DNA of 18,387 nucleotides. It comes from Promethearchaeota archaeon (GTDB lineage: Archaea > Asgardarchaeota > Lokiarchaeia > Sigyniarchaeales > Promethearchaeaceae). The stretch covers positions 1 through 18,387 of the forward strand of contig WJKO01000456.1 in NCBI GenBank assembly GCA_014729055.1, in the 5' to 3' direction. How positions within the stretch are numbered: the first letter of the stretch is position 1; the number at the start of each line of letters is the position of its first letter. The notes under the pieces are model-generated. The model worked only from the letters and a program-made list of their open reading frames with translations, searched no databases and was not told where the DNA came from. This document shows, in pieces, positions 8,178 to 16,110 of this stretch. The position numbers and the translations under genes were made by a program.

Positions 8178-8450
8178 ATGTCTGATCAAGATGACAAAAC
8201 TCTCATAACGTTTAAAATTGATAAAGATAGTCTTGAGGAGTGGGATGCTTATTGCGAAGCGAATAGTATCTCCCGATCTCAATTAATTCGAGAAAGCGTT
8301 AAAAAATTCATAAATAAGAAACCTATGGAAGAATTACTCGATGAACTCCTCTTTAAGTATATCAAATCTACGGGAAGATCCCTAGAAAAACGAATAATCA
8401 TTGAATTTAGCCAAATAAAAAATTTTCTCAAAGAAAAACTCGATAAATAA
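8178..8450 (+). CDS. Ribbon-helix-helix (CopG/Arc-type) DNA-binding protein
   Basis: This 90-residue protein has the RHH signature at residues 7-46. A strand LITFKIDKDSLEEWDAYC is followed by NSISRSQLIRESVKKFI, where the S-R-S-x-L-I-R-x-x-x-x-x-F pattern marks the second helix. Dimeric RHH proteins insert the beta ribbon into the major groove. Residues 47-90 form a charged helical tail (EELLDELLFKYIK, then FSQIKNFLKEKL) that could mediate oligomerisation or bind a partner. No toxin gene is adjacent, so an antitoxin role is not supported. Nearby palindromes suggest autoregulation. An in-frame start upstream is excluded by the promoter geometry. The thermosome gene begins 158 bases downstream with its own promoter-like sequence. 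Confidence 0.8.
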   Translation: MSDQDDKTLITFKIDKDSLEEWDAYCEANSISRSQLIRESVKKFINKKPMEELLDELLFKYIKSTGRSLEKRIIIEFSQIKNFLKEKLDK

Positions 8451-8554
8451 TCATTTCATCTTGATTTTGTATATAATTCGTATATATTCTCTTTTTAAAG
8501 AAAATCAGTCTTTTAAATTAGGATTAATTCTAGTTATTTGACTTAGACTTCCTA

Positions 8555-8598
8555 TGTTTAAAATTACAAAAATATTAATTTTATGAAGTTAAAGGTGA
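8555..8598 (+). promoter_or_regulatory. Thermosome promoter and ribosome-binding site
   Basis: A TATA-like GTTTAAAATT at 8556-8565 would place the start of transcription near 8588. AAAGGTGA at 8591-8598 then gives a strong SD about 10 bases before the ATG at 8609. Two further TATATA-like stretches at 8469-8488 lie too far upstream for a short leader but may be an alternative promoter. The rest of 8451-8554 holds no gene I can support. Confidence 0.45.
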
Positions 8599-8608
8599 AA
8601 AAAAAAAT

Positions 8609-10291
8609 ATGTCACAATTAGGCGGAGTTCCAATCCTGATTCTTAAAGAAGGAACCAAAACAGAAAAAGGAAGAGGAGCTCGAACGAAAAATATTCAAGC
8701 TATTCGTGCAGTTTCAGAAGCCGTTAAAACAACTTTAGGACCTCGTGGAATGGATAAGATGCTCGTTAGTTCACTCGGTGACGTAACGGTTACCAATGAC
8801 GGAGCAACTATTCTTGATGAGTTAGATGTAGAACATCCTGGAGCAAAAATGGCAGTTGATATTGCAAAGAATCAAGATGATATGGTAGGGGATGGAACAA
8901 CCTCATCGGTTATTTTCTCTGCACAATTACTCATGGTCGCCGAGGAATTGATGGAACAAGGAATACATCCAAGTACAATTGTTCGTGGATTCCGTAAAGC
9001 TATGAAAGAGGCATTAAACATTGTCGATACTACTGCGAAAGAAACAATTGAAAGGGATATTATCGAAAAAGTTGCAGTCACAACGATGAATTCAAAGGGA
9101 ATAGGTGGAAATAAAGAATTCTTTGCAAAGCTAGCGACAGATGCCATGTTAAAAGTCAAGAAAGAAAATGAAAGCGTCTTTAATGCAGTTAAAGATATTC
9201 TCATTATCAAAAAGAAAGGTAAGAGCATTAAAGAGACAGAGCTTATTGACGGAATTGTTTTGGAAAAAGAACCAGTCCATCCATTGATGCCAAAACTCTT
9301 AGAAAATGGTTTAAAAATTGCTTGTATTGCCCAATCATTTGAAATTAAGAAAACAGAATTCTCAAGTGAATTACGGATTACAAGTGCGGACCAGATGAAT
9401 TCATTCCTCGATCGTGAAGAACAAGCAATGAAACACTATGCAGATAGATTGAAGGAAATCGGCGCTCAAGTGGTAATTAATCAGAAAGGAATTGAGGATA
9501 CTGCTGCTCATTATTTAAATAAAGCGGGTATTCTGGCTGTTAAAAGCGTAACCAAGTCTGATCTTGAAAAGTTAGCTAAAGCAACAGGTGCTACAATTAT
9601 TGAAGATATTAATACTATGTCTGAAACCGATCTTGGTAATGCAGATAAAGTTGAATGTAAGAAGATCGCAGATGATGATTTAATCTTCGTTACTGGATGT
9701 AAAGATCCTAAAGCATTGACGATATTGATTCGTGGTGGAGCTTCTTCAGTCGTCGATGAGGCAGACCGAACCATGCACGATGCTCTTTGCGTTGCCGCAA
9801 CTATGATTGACAAAAAGAAATTTGTCGCTGGTGGCGGTGCGATTGAAATGGAGGTATCCGGTAGATTATTATCGGATTTCGCAAATAAAATCGGTGGTAA
9901 AGAACAGCTTGCTGTTGAAGCATTCGCTCGAAGTTTGGAAAGTATACCAATTGCTCTGGCTGAAAATGCTGGTTTAGAACCCATTGATATTATTGCCCAA
10001 TTACGTTCCAAACATGCAACGAAAGGTAACGATGGTTGGGGGCTAGAAATCTATTCAGGCGGTCCCGCTGATAACTATGAAAAAGGAGTTTTGGAACCAG
10101 CATCAAACATTGCTACATTTATCAAAAGTGCTACTGAATTAGCCATTCTGATACTAAGAATTGATGAGGTAATTCGCGCTAAGAAAACGGAAGGTCCACC
10201 AAGAGGTGCAGGCGGAATGCCACCAGGCGGTATGGGTGGAATGCCTCCGGGCATGGGCGGTATGGGTGGAATGCCTCCGGGCATGATGTAA
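8609..10291 (+). CDS. thsA: Thermosome subunit (group II chaperonin, Cpn60/TCP-1 family)
   Basis: This 560-residue protein is a full-length archaeal chaperonin. It encapsulates and folds proteins in a double-ring complex with a built-in lid in the cytosol. Signatures include TTLGPRGMDKMLV, VTNDGATIL (nucleotide site) and MVGDGTTSSV in the first 100 residues. The apical and lid region spans the middle, and VAGGGAIEMEVS with ENAGLEPIDII lies in the second equatorial half. The last 30 residues are the usual Gly/Met/Pro-rich tail with repeated GGMPPG units, which faces the cavity. A TTG or GTG alternative is unnecessary, since the ATG has a clear SD. It appears monocistronic, with a T-rich termination region after the stop. 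The subunit letter cannot be fixed from one gene; thsA is used in the general sense. Confidence 0.97.
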   Translation: MSQLGGVPILILKEGTKTEKGRGARTKNIQAIRAVSEAVKTTLGPRGMDKMLVSSLGDVTVTNDGATILDELDVEHPGAKMAVDIAKNQDDMVGDGTTSSVIFSAQLLMVAEELMEQGIHPSTIVRGFRKAMKEALNIVDTTAKETIERDIIEKVAVTTMNSKGIGGNKEFFAKLATDAMLKVKKENESVFNAVKDILIIKKKGKSIKETELIDGIVLEKEPVHPLMPKLLENGLKIACIAQSFEIKKTEFSSELRITSADQMNSFLDREEQAMKHYADRLKEIGAQVVINQKGIEDTAAHYLNKAGILAVKSVTKSDLEKLAKATGATIIEDINTMSETDLGNADKVECKKIADDDLIFVTGCKDPKALTILIRGGASSVVDEADRTMHDALCVAATMIDKKKFVAGGGAIEMEVSGRLLSDFANKIGGKEQLAVEAFARSLESIPIALAENAGLEPIDIIAQLRSKHATKGNDGWGLEIYSGGPADNYEKGVLEPASNIATFIKSATELAILILRIDEVIRAKKTEGPPRGAGGMPPGGMGGMPPGMGGMGGMPPGMM

Positions 10292-10304
10292 TTTAACTAA
10301 AATC

Positions 10305-10362
10305 AGCTTACTCTTGCTATTTTTATATTTTTTTATTATTGTTTTATTCTTTTTATCTTCAT
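10305..10362 (+). terminator. T-rich archaeal terminator after thermosome
   Basis: Starting 14 bases past the stop, the + strand has several T tracts (CTATTTTTATATTTTTTTATT and then TTTTATTCTTTTT). Archaeal RNA polymerase commonly terminates at such T runs without a stable hairpin. Confidence 0.55.
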
Positions 10363-10397
10363 TATTCATGAAATAAACAATTATATTGATCAACCGA

Positions 10398-10433
10398 AAA
10401 TAAGATATTTAAGGAATAAAAGAAGATAGGGAG
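10398..10433 (+). promoter_or_regulatory. Promoter and SD of the propeller/TIR-like gene
   Basis: AAAATAAGATATTTAA (10398-10412, allowing a BRE-like start) is followed by GGGAG at 10429-10433. The nearest ATG (10435) reads only ATG AAA TTT TGA. The TTG at 10443, 9 bases after GGGAG, opens the long frame and so is taken as the start. Confidence 0.45.
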
Positions 10434-10442
10434 AATGAAATT

Positions 10443-13400
10443 TTGATTAGTAGAAGTTATATAGAGGATTTTCGATTAAAGCGAATTATCACTCTTTTTT
10501 TAAGTTTGCTTATCATGAATCTTATGGTATTTCATCAATTTGATGCTAATGATCTCGCTTTCGATAATATAAGAGAAAAACCAATCAAGATTCCAAAAGT
10601 TGCCAATAATGTCAATAACTATTATACATGTGATACTCCGAGTAATGCTACATCTGTTGCTGTTGAGGGAAACTATGCTTTCGTTACAGATAATGTATCA
10701 GGTTTATATGTAATAGATATCGTGGATCCAGAAAATCCCGTAATTAGCGGTATTTGCGATACATCCGGAAATGCGCTTGATTTGAAAGTAAGTGGCGATA
10801 TCGTATTCGTTGCAGACGGACCTGATGGTTTAAAGATTATTAATACGACCGATCCATTTAATCCAGTAATAATAGGTAGCTGTGATACCGCTGGGACTGC
10901 ATACAGTGTTGACGTTTCGGGGAATGTTGCTTATATTGCGGACGGATCTTCTGGTTTACAGATATTAGATATTACGGATCTCACAAATCCTACAATAATC
11001 CAAAGTTACGCAACTGCAAATAATGCTCTCGATTTGGTAGTTGAGGGAGATTTTTCCTTTATTGCGGTAGATACATTTGGTTTAGAAATTGTTGATGTAA
11101 GAAATCCAAACAGTCCCACACAAGAAGGAATCTGCGGGCTTTCTGGTAGTGCAATTGATATCGAAATCGTTGGGGATTTGGCATATATTGCATCGAATAA
11201 AAGTGGAATTCATGTTGTCGATATTACAGATATTGCCGCCCCCTCATTAAAAAATTCCACTTTAACAACAGATTCAACATTAAGTATAGATATTTTTGGA
11301 AATTATGCCTACGTCACTGACAATTCTACTGGGTTAGAACTGTTTGATATCTCTAATGAGACTAGTCTAATTAGAAAGGGTTGTTTTAATACACCAAGTA
11401 TTGCCAATGACGTATTTATTTACGGAGAACGAGCTTATATTGCGGACGATATCACTGGATTGATTATTGCAAATATTTCTGATCATATATTTGGCTTATT
11501 ACCGAATAATTCAATCAGCTTGTTGGATGGAGCATGGGATATAGAAATTTCAGGAAATATGGCTTATGTTGCATCAGGCTCTTCTGGAATTCATGTAGTT
11601 AATATAACCGATCCTAACAAATGTGACATAATAGGATCAGATATAACATATTCTCATGCAACTGGTTTGGAAATTAGCGGAGATTATCTATATGTTGCTG
11701 ATGGTTCTGCAGGATTATGTATTGTAGATATAAGTGATCCAGAACATCCAAGTCGTGTTACGTTTGAATGGACTAATGATTTTGCCCGAGATATTGAAAT
11801 ATCTGGTAATTATGTCTATATTGCGGATGATGAAGGTGGTATCCAAATTTTCGACATTTCGATACCGACTTGGCCCACAAAAGTAGGCTCCTATAGTCTA
11901 TTAGGCAATACAAGAGATATCGAAATAGTGGGAGACTTGCTCTATGTTCTTAATTCAAATTACTATGTGATCGGATCTGAGTCTGCCCTAACAATTCTAA
12001 ATATTAGCAATCCCTCTACACCTACATTCATAAAAAATATAACTGGATTACAATACATAAGAGATTGTTATTGTCTCGAAATATCTGGAGATTACGCTTT
12101 TGTAGGAGACTTTGAATTAGGCTTGTTAGTATTTGATATCGGAGATCTTTATAATCCATCGCTGATAGGAAATGATTATCAAATGCCGCAAATTGTCGAT
12201 CTACGCGTAGTCGGTGATTTCCTTTATGGAGTAGACGCGACTTTTGGGATTTTATGTTATGATATTACTGATGTAAGATATCCATTTAGAGTTAATTTAA
12301 ATACTCAAGCATTAAATGGAAATTGGGCTATTGATCTATCTGGTGATTATGTATATATGGTAGGTCGTGACGGAACGGGTTATGATCCATTCTTCCATTC
12401 TATTAAAATATCAAATAACTATGGATTGGATATAGATTCAGATGGGTTAAGTAGCTTTGATGAAATCTTTACTTATCAGTCTCATCGTAATAATACAGAT
12501 TCCGATAATGACAGCTTATTGGATGGTGTAGAAGTATTTGAATTGGGTACAAATCCTAGCTCCGATGACACTGATCAAGATAATATGTTGGATGCTTGGG
12601 AACTCCTCTACGATTTCAATCCGATATCTTCAGAAGATAACGAGACGGATTTTGATGGAGATGGACTCCTAAATGTTGAGGAATTTAACTTTAACACGAA
12701 TGCTTCAAACATAGACTCTGATCTTGATGGTCTATTAGATGGTGTAGAAGTCCACAATCTAAATTCCAATCCTGCATCCAACGATTCTGATAATGATGAT
12801 ATACCTGATGGTTACGAAGTTGAATTTGAATTAGATCTGCACCGAGATGATGCATTTGATGATAAAGATAAGGATGGACTTTCAAACTTACAGGAGTATA
12901 ACATCGGAACTAATCCTCTAAAAGAGGATACGGATCAAGATGGCTTCAATGATAATATAGAAGTAATCCAAGGTTTTGATCCCCTTGATCCCGAAAGCAA
13001 ACCTCCAAAAGAAATAAATTGGGGACTTTGGGCAATAATAATAGTAAGCGTCTTAGCAGCGATAATAATTATTCCATACTATATTAAAGTTAAAGGAATC
13101 TTAATTAAAAAGTCAAAATTACGTATTATATCAAATATTGATTTCTATACTCGGGGGAAAAAACTAACTAACTATTTACTATCCCAAGAAGAGATTTCAG
13201 AGATTTCATACTTAAGCGATATGCTAGATTCTTATGATCAAGATAAATTTCAAGACCATTTTGCACAAAATAACGTAATTTTGCTCTATATTAATCCGAA
13301 GGTACTTGAATCTGTGTTTATAAAAATTATAACTAAAATATCTTTGGATTATGATCTCTTAATTATTCCCATTATTGATAAAAAAGTAGAATGGAGTGAA

Positions 13401-14378
13401 TTGAGTAAAGTTGGACTCAGCAGGGAATTAGGAATTCAGATTAAAGACGATTTTAACGAGTTTAAAAACGAAATCTATCAGTACTTATCAACATGCTACA
13501 GAGATTATAATAATATTAAGATTTTACTGAATTTATCGCCAATTGTATTCATTGAGAGTATAAAGAAGAATTTAGACCTCGGGAGAGATCAAATCATTAA
13601 AATCATAAGAAACTTGGTTCACAATGAAAATATCGAAGGATTTTTCTCAGAAGATCAATCTCAATTTCTTTCAAAGGATGAAATACTGCGACGTCTACAT
13701 ATTATGAATGAACAAGCGGGAATAGTCGATACCCAACGTTTCTTAGATATGTTAGGGTTAGAAAAAAAAGCAAGACCCGAATTGGTTGAAATAATAGAAG
13801 ATTATAAAGAATCGATAAAAGAAAAAAAGGCAATTTATGTTTCAAATTCAGTGATTTCTCCAAGAAATGAACAGGATATACCAAGACAGATTAATATCAT
13901 TACGAATCTTAATGTTTTTGGGATTGATTCGGACGAAAAGAAACAAATCGCTTCATATATCCGAAAAATGAACGGTATTAAAAAGATATTCTATTTAAAT
14001 GACATTCTCGAATCTTCGGAAGGTGAGATTCTTCAGTCTCTTTTATCAGAAATGCATTTAATGTTACTCTTCGTCAATGAAAAAGTATTAGAATCTATAT
14101 TAATTAAAATTGCACCAAAAATAGCCAAAGAAAATGATATAGATCTAATTCCCATTTATTCTGACAATATTGATAGTAAAAGACTGTCAAGAAATGGCAT
14201 ACATACCAAGAAAGGGATAAAATACACACCGAACATAAATAAACTGCTTATTAATTTGACGACGGGATTGGAACCAATCATTAAAAGGATAAATAGCGTC
14301 TTAACTAAGCATCCTAAATCAATAGCTAGAATCAAAAAATCGGAAGATAAATCAATAGAATCTGTTGTCTATAGTTAA
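10443..14378 (+). CDS. Giant surface protein: 14 LVIVD propeller repeats, calcium repeats, TM, duplicated cytosolic TIR-like domain
   Basis: This 1311-residue protein begins with a signal-like segment (about residues 12-35). Residues about 60-655 hold 14 LVIVD-type repeats of roughly 40 residues, each with a V-x-G-x-x-A-Y-(I/V)-A-D ... GL-x-(I/V)-(I/V)-D-I-x-(D/N)P pattern. Fourteen would suit two seven-bladed propellers. Residues 660-850 are Asp-rich thrombospondin type 3-like calcium-binding repeats (DSDNDSLLDG, DTDQDNMLDA, DFDGDGLLN and similar). One membrane helix follows at about 860-880. The cytosolic part contains two copies of an alpha/beta domain (about 891-1017 and 1149-1289) sharing N-x-KVLES-x-x-IKI and LIPI. 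A helical, winged-helix-like linker with IKIIRNLVHNENIEGFF joins them. These copies look TIR-like. The start is TTG with SD; the next in-frame Met would remove most of the signal segment. The inferred role is an extracellular sensor or adhesin with intracellular signalling or scaffold domains. The stop codon overlaps the start of the recombinase reading frame. Confidence 0.85.
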   Translation: MISRSYIEDFRLKRIITLFLSLLIMNLMVFHQFDANDLAFDNIREKPIKIPKVANNVNNYYTCDTPSNATSVAVEGNYAFVTDNVSGLYVIDIVDPENPVISGICDTSGNALDLKVSGDIVFVADGPDGLKIINTTDPFNPVIIGSCDTAGTAYSVDVSGNVAYIADGSSGLQILDITDLTNPTIIQSYATANNALDLVVEGDFSFIAVDTFGLEIVDVRNPNSPTQEGICGLSGSAIDIEIVGDLAYIASNKSGIHVVDITDIAAPSLKNSTLTTDSTLSIDIFGNYAYVTDNSTGLELFDISNETSLIRKGCFNTPSIANDVFIYGERAYIADDITGLIIANISDHIFGLLPNNSISLLDGAWDIEISGNMAYVASGSSGIHVVNITDPNKCDIIGSDITYSHATGLEISGDYLYVADGSAGLCIVDISDPEHPSRVTFEWTNDFARDIEISGNYVYIADDEGGIQIFDISIPTWPTKVGSYSLLGNTRDIEIVGDLLYVLNSNYYVIGSESALTILNISNPSTPTFIKNITGLQYIRDCYCLEISGDYAFVGDFELGLLVFDIGDLYNPSLIGNDYQMPQIVDLRVVGDFLYGVDATFGILCYDITDVRYPFRVNLNTQALNGNWAIDLSGDYVYMVGRDGTGYDPFFHSIKISNNYGLDIDSDGLSSFDEIFTYQSHRNNTDSDNDSLLDGVEVFELGTNPSSDDTDQDNMLDAWELLYDFNPISSEDNETDFDGDGLLNVEEFNFNTNASNIDSDLDGLLDGVEVHNLNSNPASNDSDNDDIPDGYEVEFELDLHRDDAFDDKDKDGLSNLQEYNIGTNPLKEDTDQDGFNDNIEVIQGFDPLDPESKPPKEINWGLWAIIIVSVLAAIIIIPYYIKVKGILIKKSKLRIISNIDFYTRGKKLTNYLLSQEEISEISYLSDMLDSYDQDKFQDHFAQNNVILLYINPKVLESVFIKIITKISLDYDLLIIPIIDKKVEWSELSKVGLSRELGIQIKDDFNEFKNEIYQYLSTCYRDYNNIKILLNLSPIVFIESIKKNLDLGRDQIIKIIRNLVHNENIEGFFSEDQSQFLSKDEILRRLHIMNEQAGIVDTQRFLDMLGLEKKARPELVEIIEDYKESIKEKKAIYVSNSVISPRNEQDIPRQINIITNLNVFGIDSDEKKQIASYIRKMNGIKKIFYLNDILESSEGEILQSLLSEMHLMLLFVNEKVLESILIKIAPKIAKENDIDLIPIYSDNIDSKRLSRNGIHTKKGIKYTPNINKLLINLTTGLEPIIKRINSVLTKHPKSIARIKKSEDKSIESVVYS

Positions 14379-14387
14379 TGAAAACTT

Positions 14388-14443
14388 GGACATATATAGA
14401 TATTACTCAGTTTTATAATTCCCTAAAATCTATTTATCTCATT
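14388..14443 (+). promoter_or_regulatory. AT-rich junction with TATA-like box before the recombinase
   Basis: CATATATAGATATT (14391-14404) lies about 45 bases before the preferred recombinase ATG at 14444. Base composition changes from AT-rich to GC-richer at about 14450. The left end of the inserted element is therefore probably in this stretch. No terminal inverted repeat is visible, as expected for IS607. Confidence 0.35.
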
Positions 14444-15055
14444 ATGATGGTATCAATCGGCATGGCTGCGCATATTCTGGGTGTATGCCGCAAAACATTG
14501 CGAAGATGGGAAAAAAACGGAGTCATTACGCCCGTACGCACCCCGGGAAACCACCGAAGATATGACAAAAACGCCTTAATCACCTTCGGCAAGACGGGGG
14601 ATTATGCACCGCCCGAGAAAACCAAAACGGGAAACGCCGCCGTCTACGGTCGCGTATCTTCACACCGCCAAAAAGATGACCTCAAACGACAAATCTCTTT
14701 CCTTCAAAAACGCGCAAAAAACGACGGATATACCCCCAAAATATACAAAGACATCGGGTCGGGGCTCAACGATAAGCGAAAAGGACTCAGACGCCTGGTA
14801 AAACACGCTCTCACGGGACATTTCGACAAAGTATATGTCACATACCTCGACCGACTCGCAAGGTTCGGCACACAAATCATCCTTGACGTCTTCAAAGTAA
14901 ATGCAATCGACTATGAAGTGGTACAAGTAGCCGAAGACGTCGGATTTAACCAGCTGCTGGTTAATGACGTCATCGCACTGGTCACATCGTTTTCGGGAAA
15001 GTTATACAGGAGGAGGAAGGGAAAAAACGTCACACCTAAGGTACACAGCAGCTAA
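14444..15055 (+). CDS. tnpA: IS607-type serine recombinase (TnpA) with MerR-like HTH
   Basis: This 203-residue protein from ATG 14444 starts MMVSIGMAAHILGV. The first 45 residues are a MerR-like helix-turn-helix (AAHILGVCRKTLRRWEKNG followed by P-G-N-H-R-R-Y). The serine-recombinase catalytic domain follows, with YGRVSS at 68-73 (Ser72 the expected nucleophile), a downstream QISFLQKRA helix, KDIGSGLNDKRKGL and the second arginine cluster LDRLARFG. N-terminal HTH before the catalytic domain is the hallmark of IS607 TnpA. The frame is open further upstream to an ATG at 14378 that overlaps the preceding stop, but those 22 residues are AT-rich and unlike the family, so they are excluded. TnpB, the usual partner, is absent downstream. 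Composition and CGN arginine use differ from the left neighbours, indicating transfer. No internal stops or frameshifts are seen, so the enzyme may be active. Confidence 0.93.
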   Translation: MMVSIGMAAHILGVCRKTLRRWEKNGVITPVRTPGNHRRYDKNALITFGKTGDYAPPEKTKTGNAAVYGRVSSHRQKDDLKRQISFLQKRAKNDGYTPKIYKDIGSGLNDKRKGLRRLVKHALTGHFDKVYVTYLDRLARFGTQIILDVFKVNAIDYEVVQVAEDVGFNQLLVNDVIALVTSFSGKLYRRRKGKNVTPKVHSS

Positions 15056-15090
15056 TATACAAGCCGACCTATAAATATCTCAAACCAACC

Positions 15091-15408
15091 TCAAGACTCT
15101 TTCTCGGCATGTTTCTTCAAGATGCCGTTGATCTCATTCACTAAATTCAAGACTTGCTCTCCCGCTTCCGTCAGCCGGATTACCTTCTCATACTCTTCGT
15201 TCAATGCATAGGTGATCAAATGATAATCCAACAGCGCCAGCTTGGTGCGGTAAAATTCGTTCGGATATGAGCCGTTCGATTTTAGCGCGTCAAAGAAATC
15301 GGACTCCGTGCACGTGTTGTTTTCACATGCCGCCAATATATTCAACGTCAGTTCCATGCCCGCCTTGCGGTAGATCGTAAAAAATGCGGAGAGCTTTTTC
15401 TCGGTCAT
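15091..15408 (-). CDS. Small winged-helix-like regulator
   Basis: This 105-residue protein starts MTEKKLSAFFTIY. Helical segments at about 8-30 and 34-48 (MELTLNILAACEN, then ESDFFDALKSN) are followed by FYRTKLALLDYHLITYA. A beta-like EKVIRLTEAGEQVLNLV follows, which is the strand and last helix of an archaeal winged-helix fold (LT-x-x-G-x-x-x-L). A short charged tail ends the protein. It probably binds DNA as a dimer. ATG 15408 is preceded by GGGATGA at a spacing that suits an SD. It is convergent with the recombinase (35-base gap) and downstream of the second regulator on the same strand. Family naming needs a profile search; phage- or plasmid-type archaeal repressors often look like this. 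Confidence 0.65.
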   Translation of the reverse strand: MTEKKLSAFFTIYRKAGMELTLNILAACENNTCTESDFFDALKSNGSYPNEFYRTKLALLDYHLITYALNEEYEKVIRLTEAGEQVLNLVNEINGILKKHAEKES

Positions 15409-15543
15409 TGTTCATCCCGTTACGTTTATTGCATAATATACGCCAAATCATATTTATGGTTTTCGCATATGGGGGTCAATTGCGAATTCGGAATTTAATC
15501 TTCACCATATACATGCAATGCAATCATGCGGACAATCGATCCA
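15409..15543. promoter_or_regulatory. Region between the two regulators with near-palindrome and TATA-like sites
   Basis: Minus-strand TATA-like sequence occurs near 15433-15455. At 15478-15495 AATT-G-CGAATTCG-G-AATT is an 18-bp near-perfect palindrome (16 of 18 positions symmetric), a possible operator for the 105-residue regulator. There is no gene here. Confidence 0.35.
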
Positions 15544-16050
15544 TTATTGCTTTTCGATATACGCGGTTACCTCTTTCACTATATCACGAGAGGCACGTGC
15601 TATCTTTTTTGTCAATTCGGGTGGCACATCTTCCAAATCCTTGTCCAATATATCCCCGATGATAATATATTGCACGGATTCCGCAACTTCAGAAATCTGT
15701 TGCTCCAACATCGGGTTTGAGTGCTGGTTCGAGTGCGGGTTCGAGGTCACCTTCGATACTGACCCCGCCATTTTATTCGTATCGCCTTTTACGGTGTCAA
15801 AAAATATCCGCCGGGCGTTATAAATATATATCGCGCCTTTATCGGTCAAATACACGGAGGAACGGGGCGGCATCGTGTTTGAAAGTTCGGTTCGAATCAG
15901 CTGTTTTGCCTTTAACCTGCTGATTAGTGTGTAGTAATAGGAAGGGGTGACGCCCATTTTCGCCTGCAGAGTATCCATTAAACGGCAAGACGGCACCATT
16001 CCATCATTTTTTGCCAAGGATTCAAGTAAAAAGAGTATGTTTGTGTTCAT
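15544..16050 (-). CDS. Winged-helix regulator with C-terminal helical domain
   Basis: This 168-residue protein has an N-terminal DNA-binding domain (residues 1-80). NTNILFLLESLAKNDG is a first helix, CRLMDTLQAKMGVTPSYYYTLISRLKAK is a helix-turn-helix with a Tyr-rich recognition helix, and SSVYLTDKGAIYIYNA is the wing and last helix. Residues 97-108 are a short low-complexity linker of three SN(P/Q)(H/M) units, made by a 12-bp tandem repeat. Residues 110-168 form an amphipathic helical domain probably used for dimerisation. The gene is transcribed away from the triple palindrome at 16111-16173, which lies 60-125 bases upstream, so it is the most likely protein to bind there. TATA-like AATATAATAC on the minus strand (near 16091-16105) lies between operator and ATG. 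The role is inferred to be autorepression and control of the divergent genes. Confidence 0.65.
   Translation of the reverse strand: MNTNILFLLESLAKNDGMVPSCRLMDTLQAKMGVTPSYYYTLISRLKAKQLIRTELSNTMPPRSSVYLTDKGAIYIYNARRIFFDTVKGDTNKMAGSVSKVTSNPHSNQHSNPMLEQQISEVAESVQYIIIGDILDKDLEDVPPELTKKIARASRDIVKEVTAYIEKQ
15717..15755. repeat. 12-bp tandem repeat inside the regulator gene
   Basis: Three imperfect 12-bp units, with GGTTCGAGTGCG-like content on the + strand, encode the SNPH/SNQH/SNPM linker. The unit is in phase with codons. The GGTTCGAGT string mimics a tRNA T-loop but is clearly coding. Confidence 0.6.
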
Positions 16051-16110
16051 ATAACGATCCCGCCGCTCACATTTTCGAATCTCTAATTCTGTATTATATT
16101 ATTAACTGAA

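Noticed and set aside
8178..8608. RHH gene as antitoxin of a toxin-antitoxin pair
   Set aside because: There is no small toxin-like gene next to it; 8451-8608 is noncoding and the next gene is the thermosome.
9511..10284. Long minus-strand open frames antisense to the thermosome gene
   Set aside because: The plus strand encodes an unmistakable chaperonin, and the antisense frames are rich in Ser/Ile/Ala as mirror translations, including a Pro-rich mirror of the Gly/Met tail.
14660..14926. Two minus-strand frames antisense to the recombinase
   Set aside because: They overlap the conserved catalytic domain of tnpA, have no promoter or SD, and are explained as shadows.
15725..15750. GGTTCGAGT-like strings resembling a tRNA T-arm
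   Set aside because: They are a codon-phased 12-bp tandem repeat inside the 168-residue regulator gene, and no acceptor, D or anticodon stem surrounds them.
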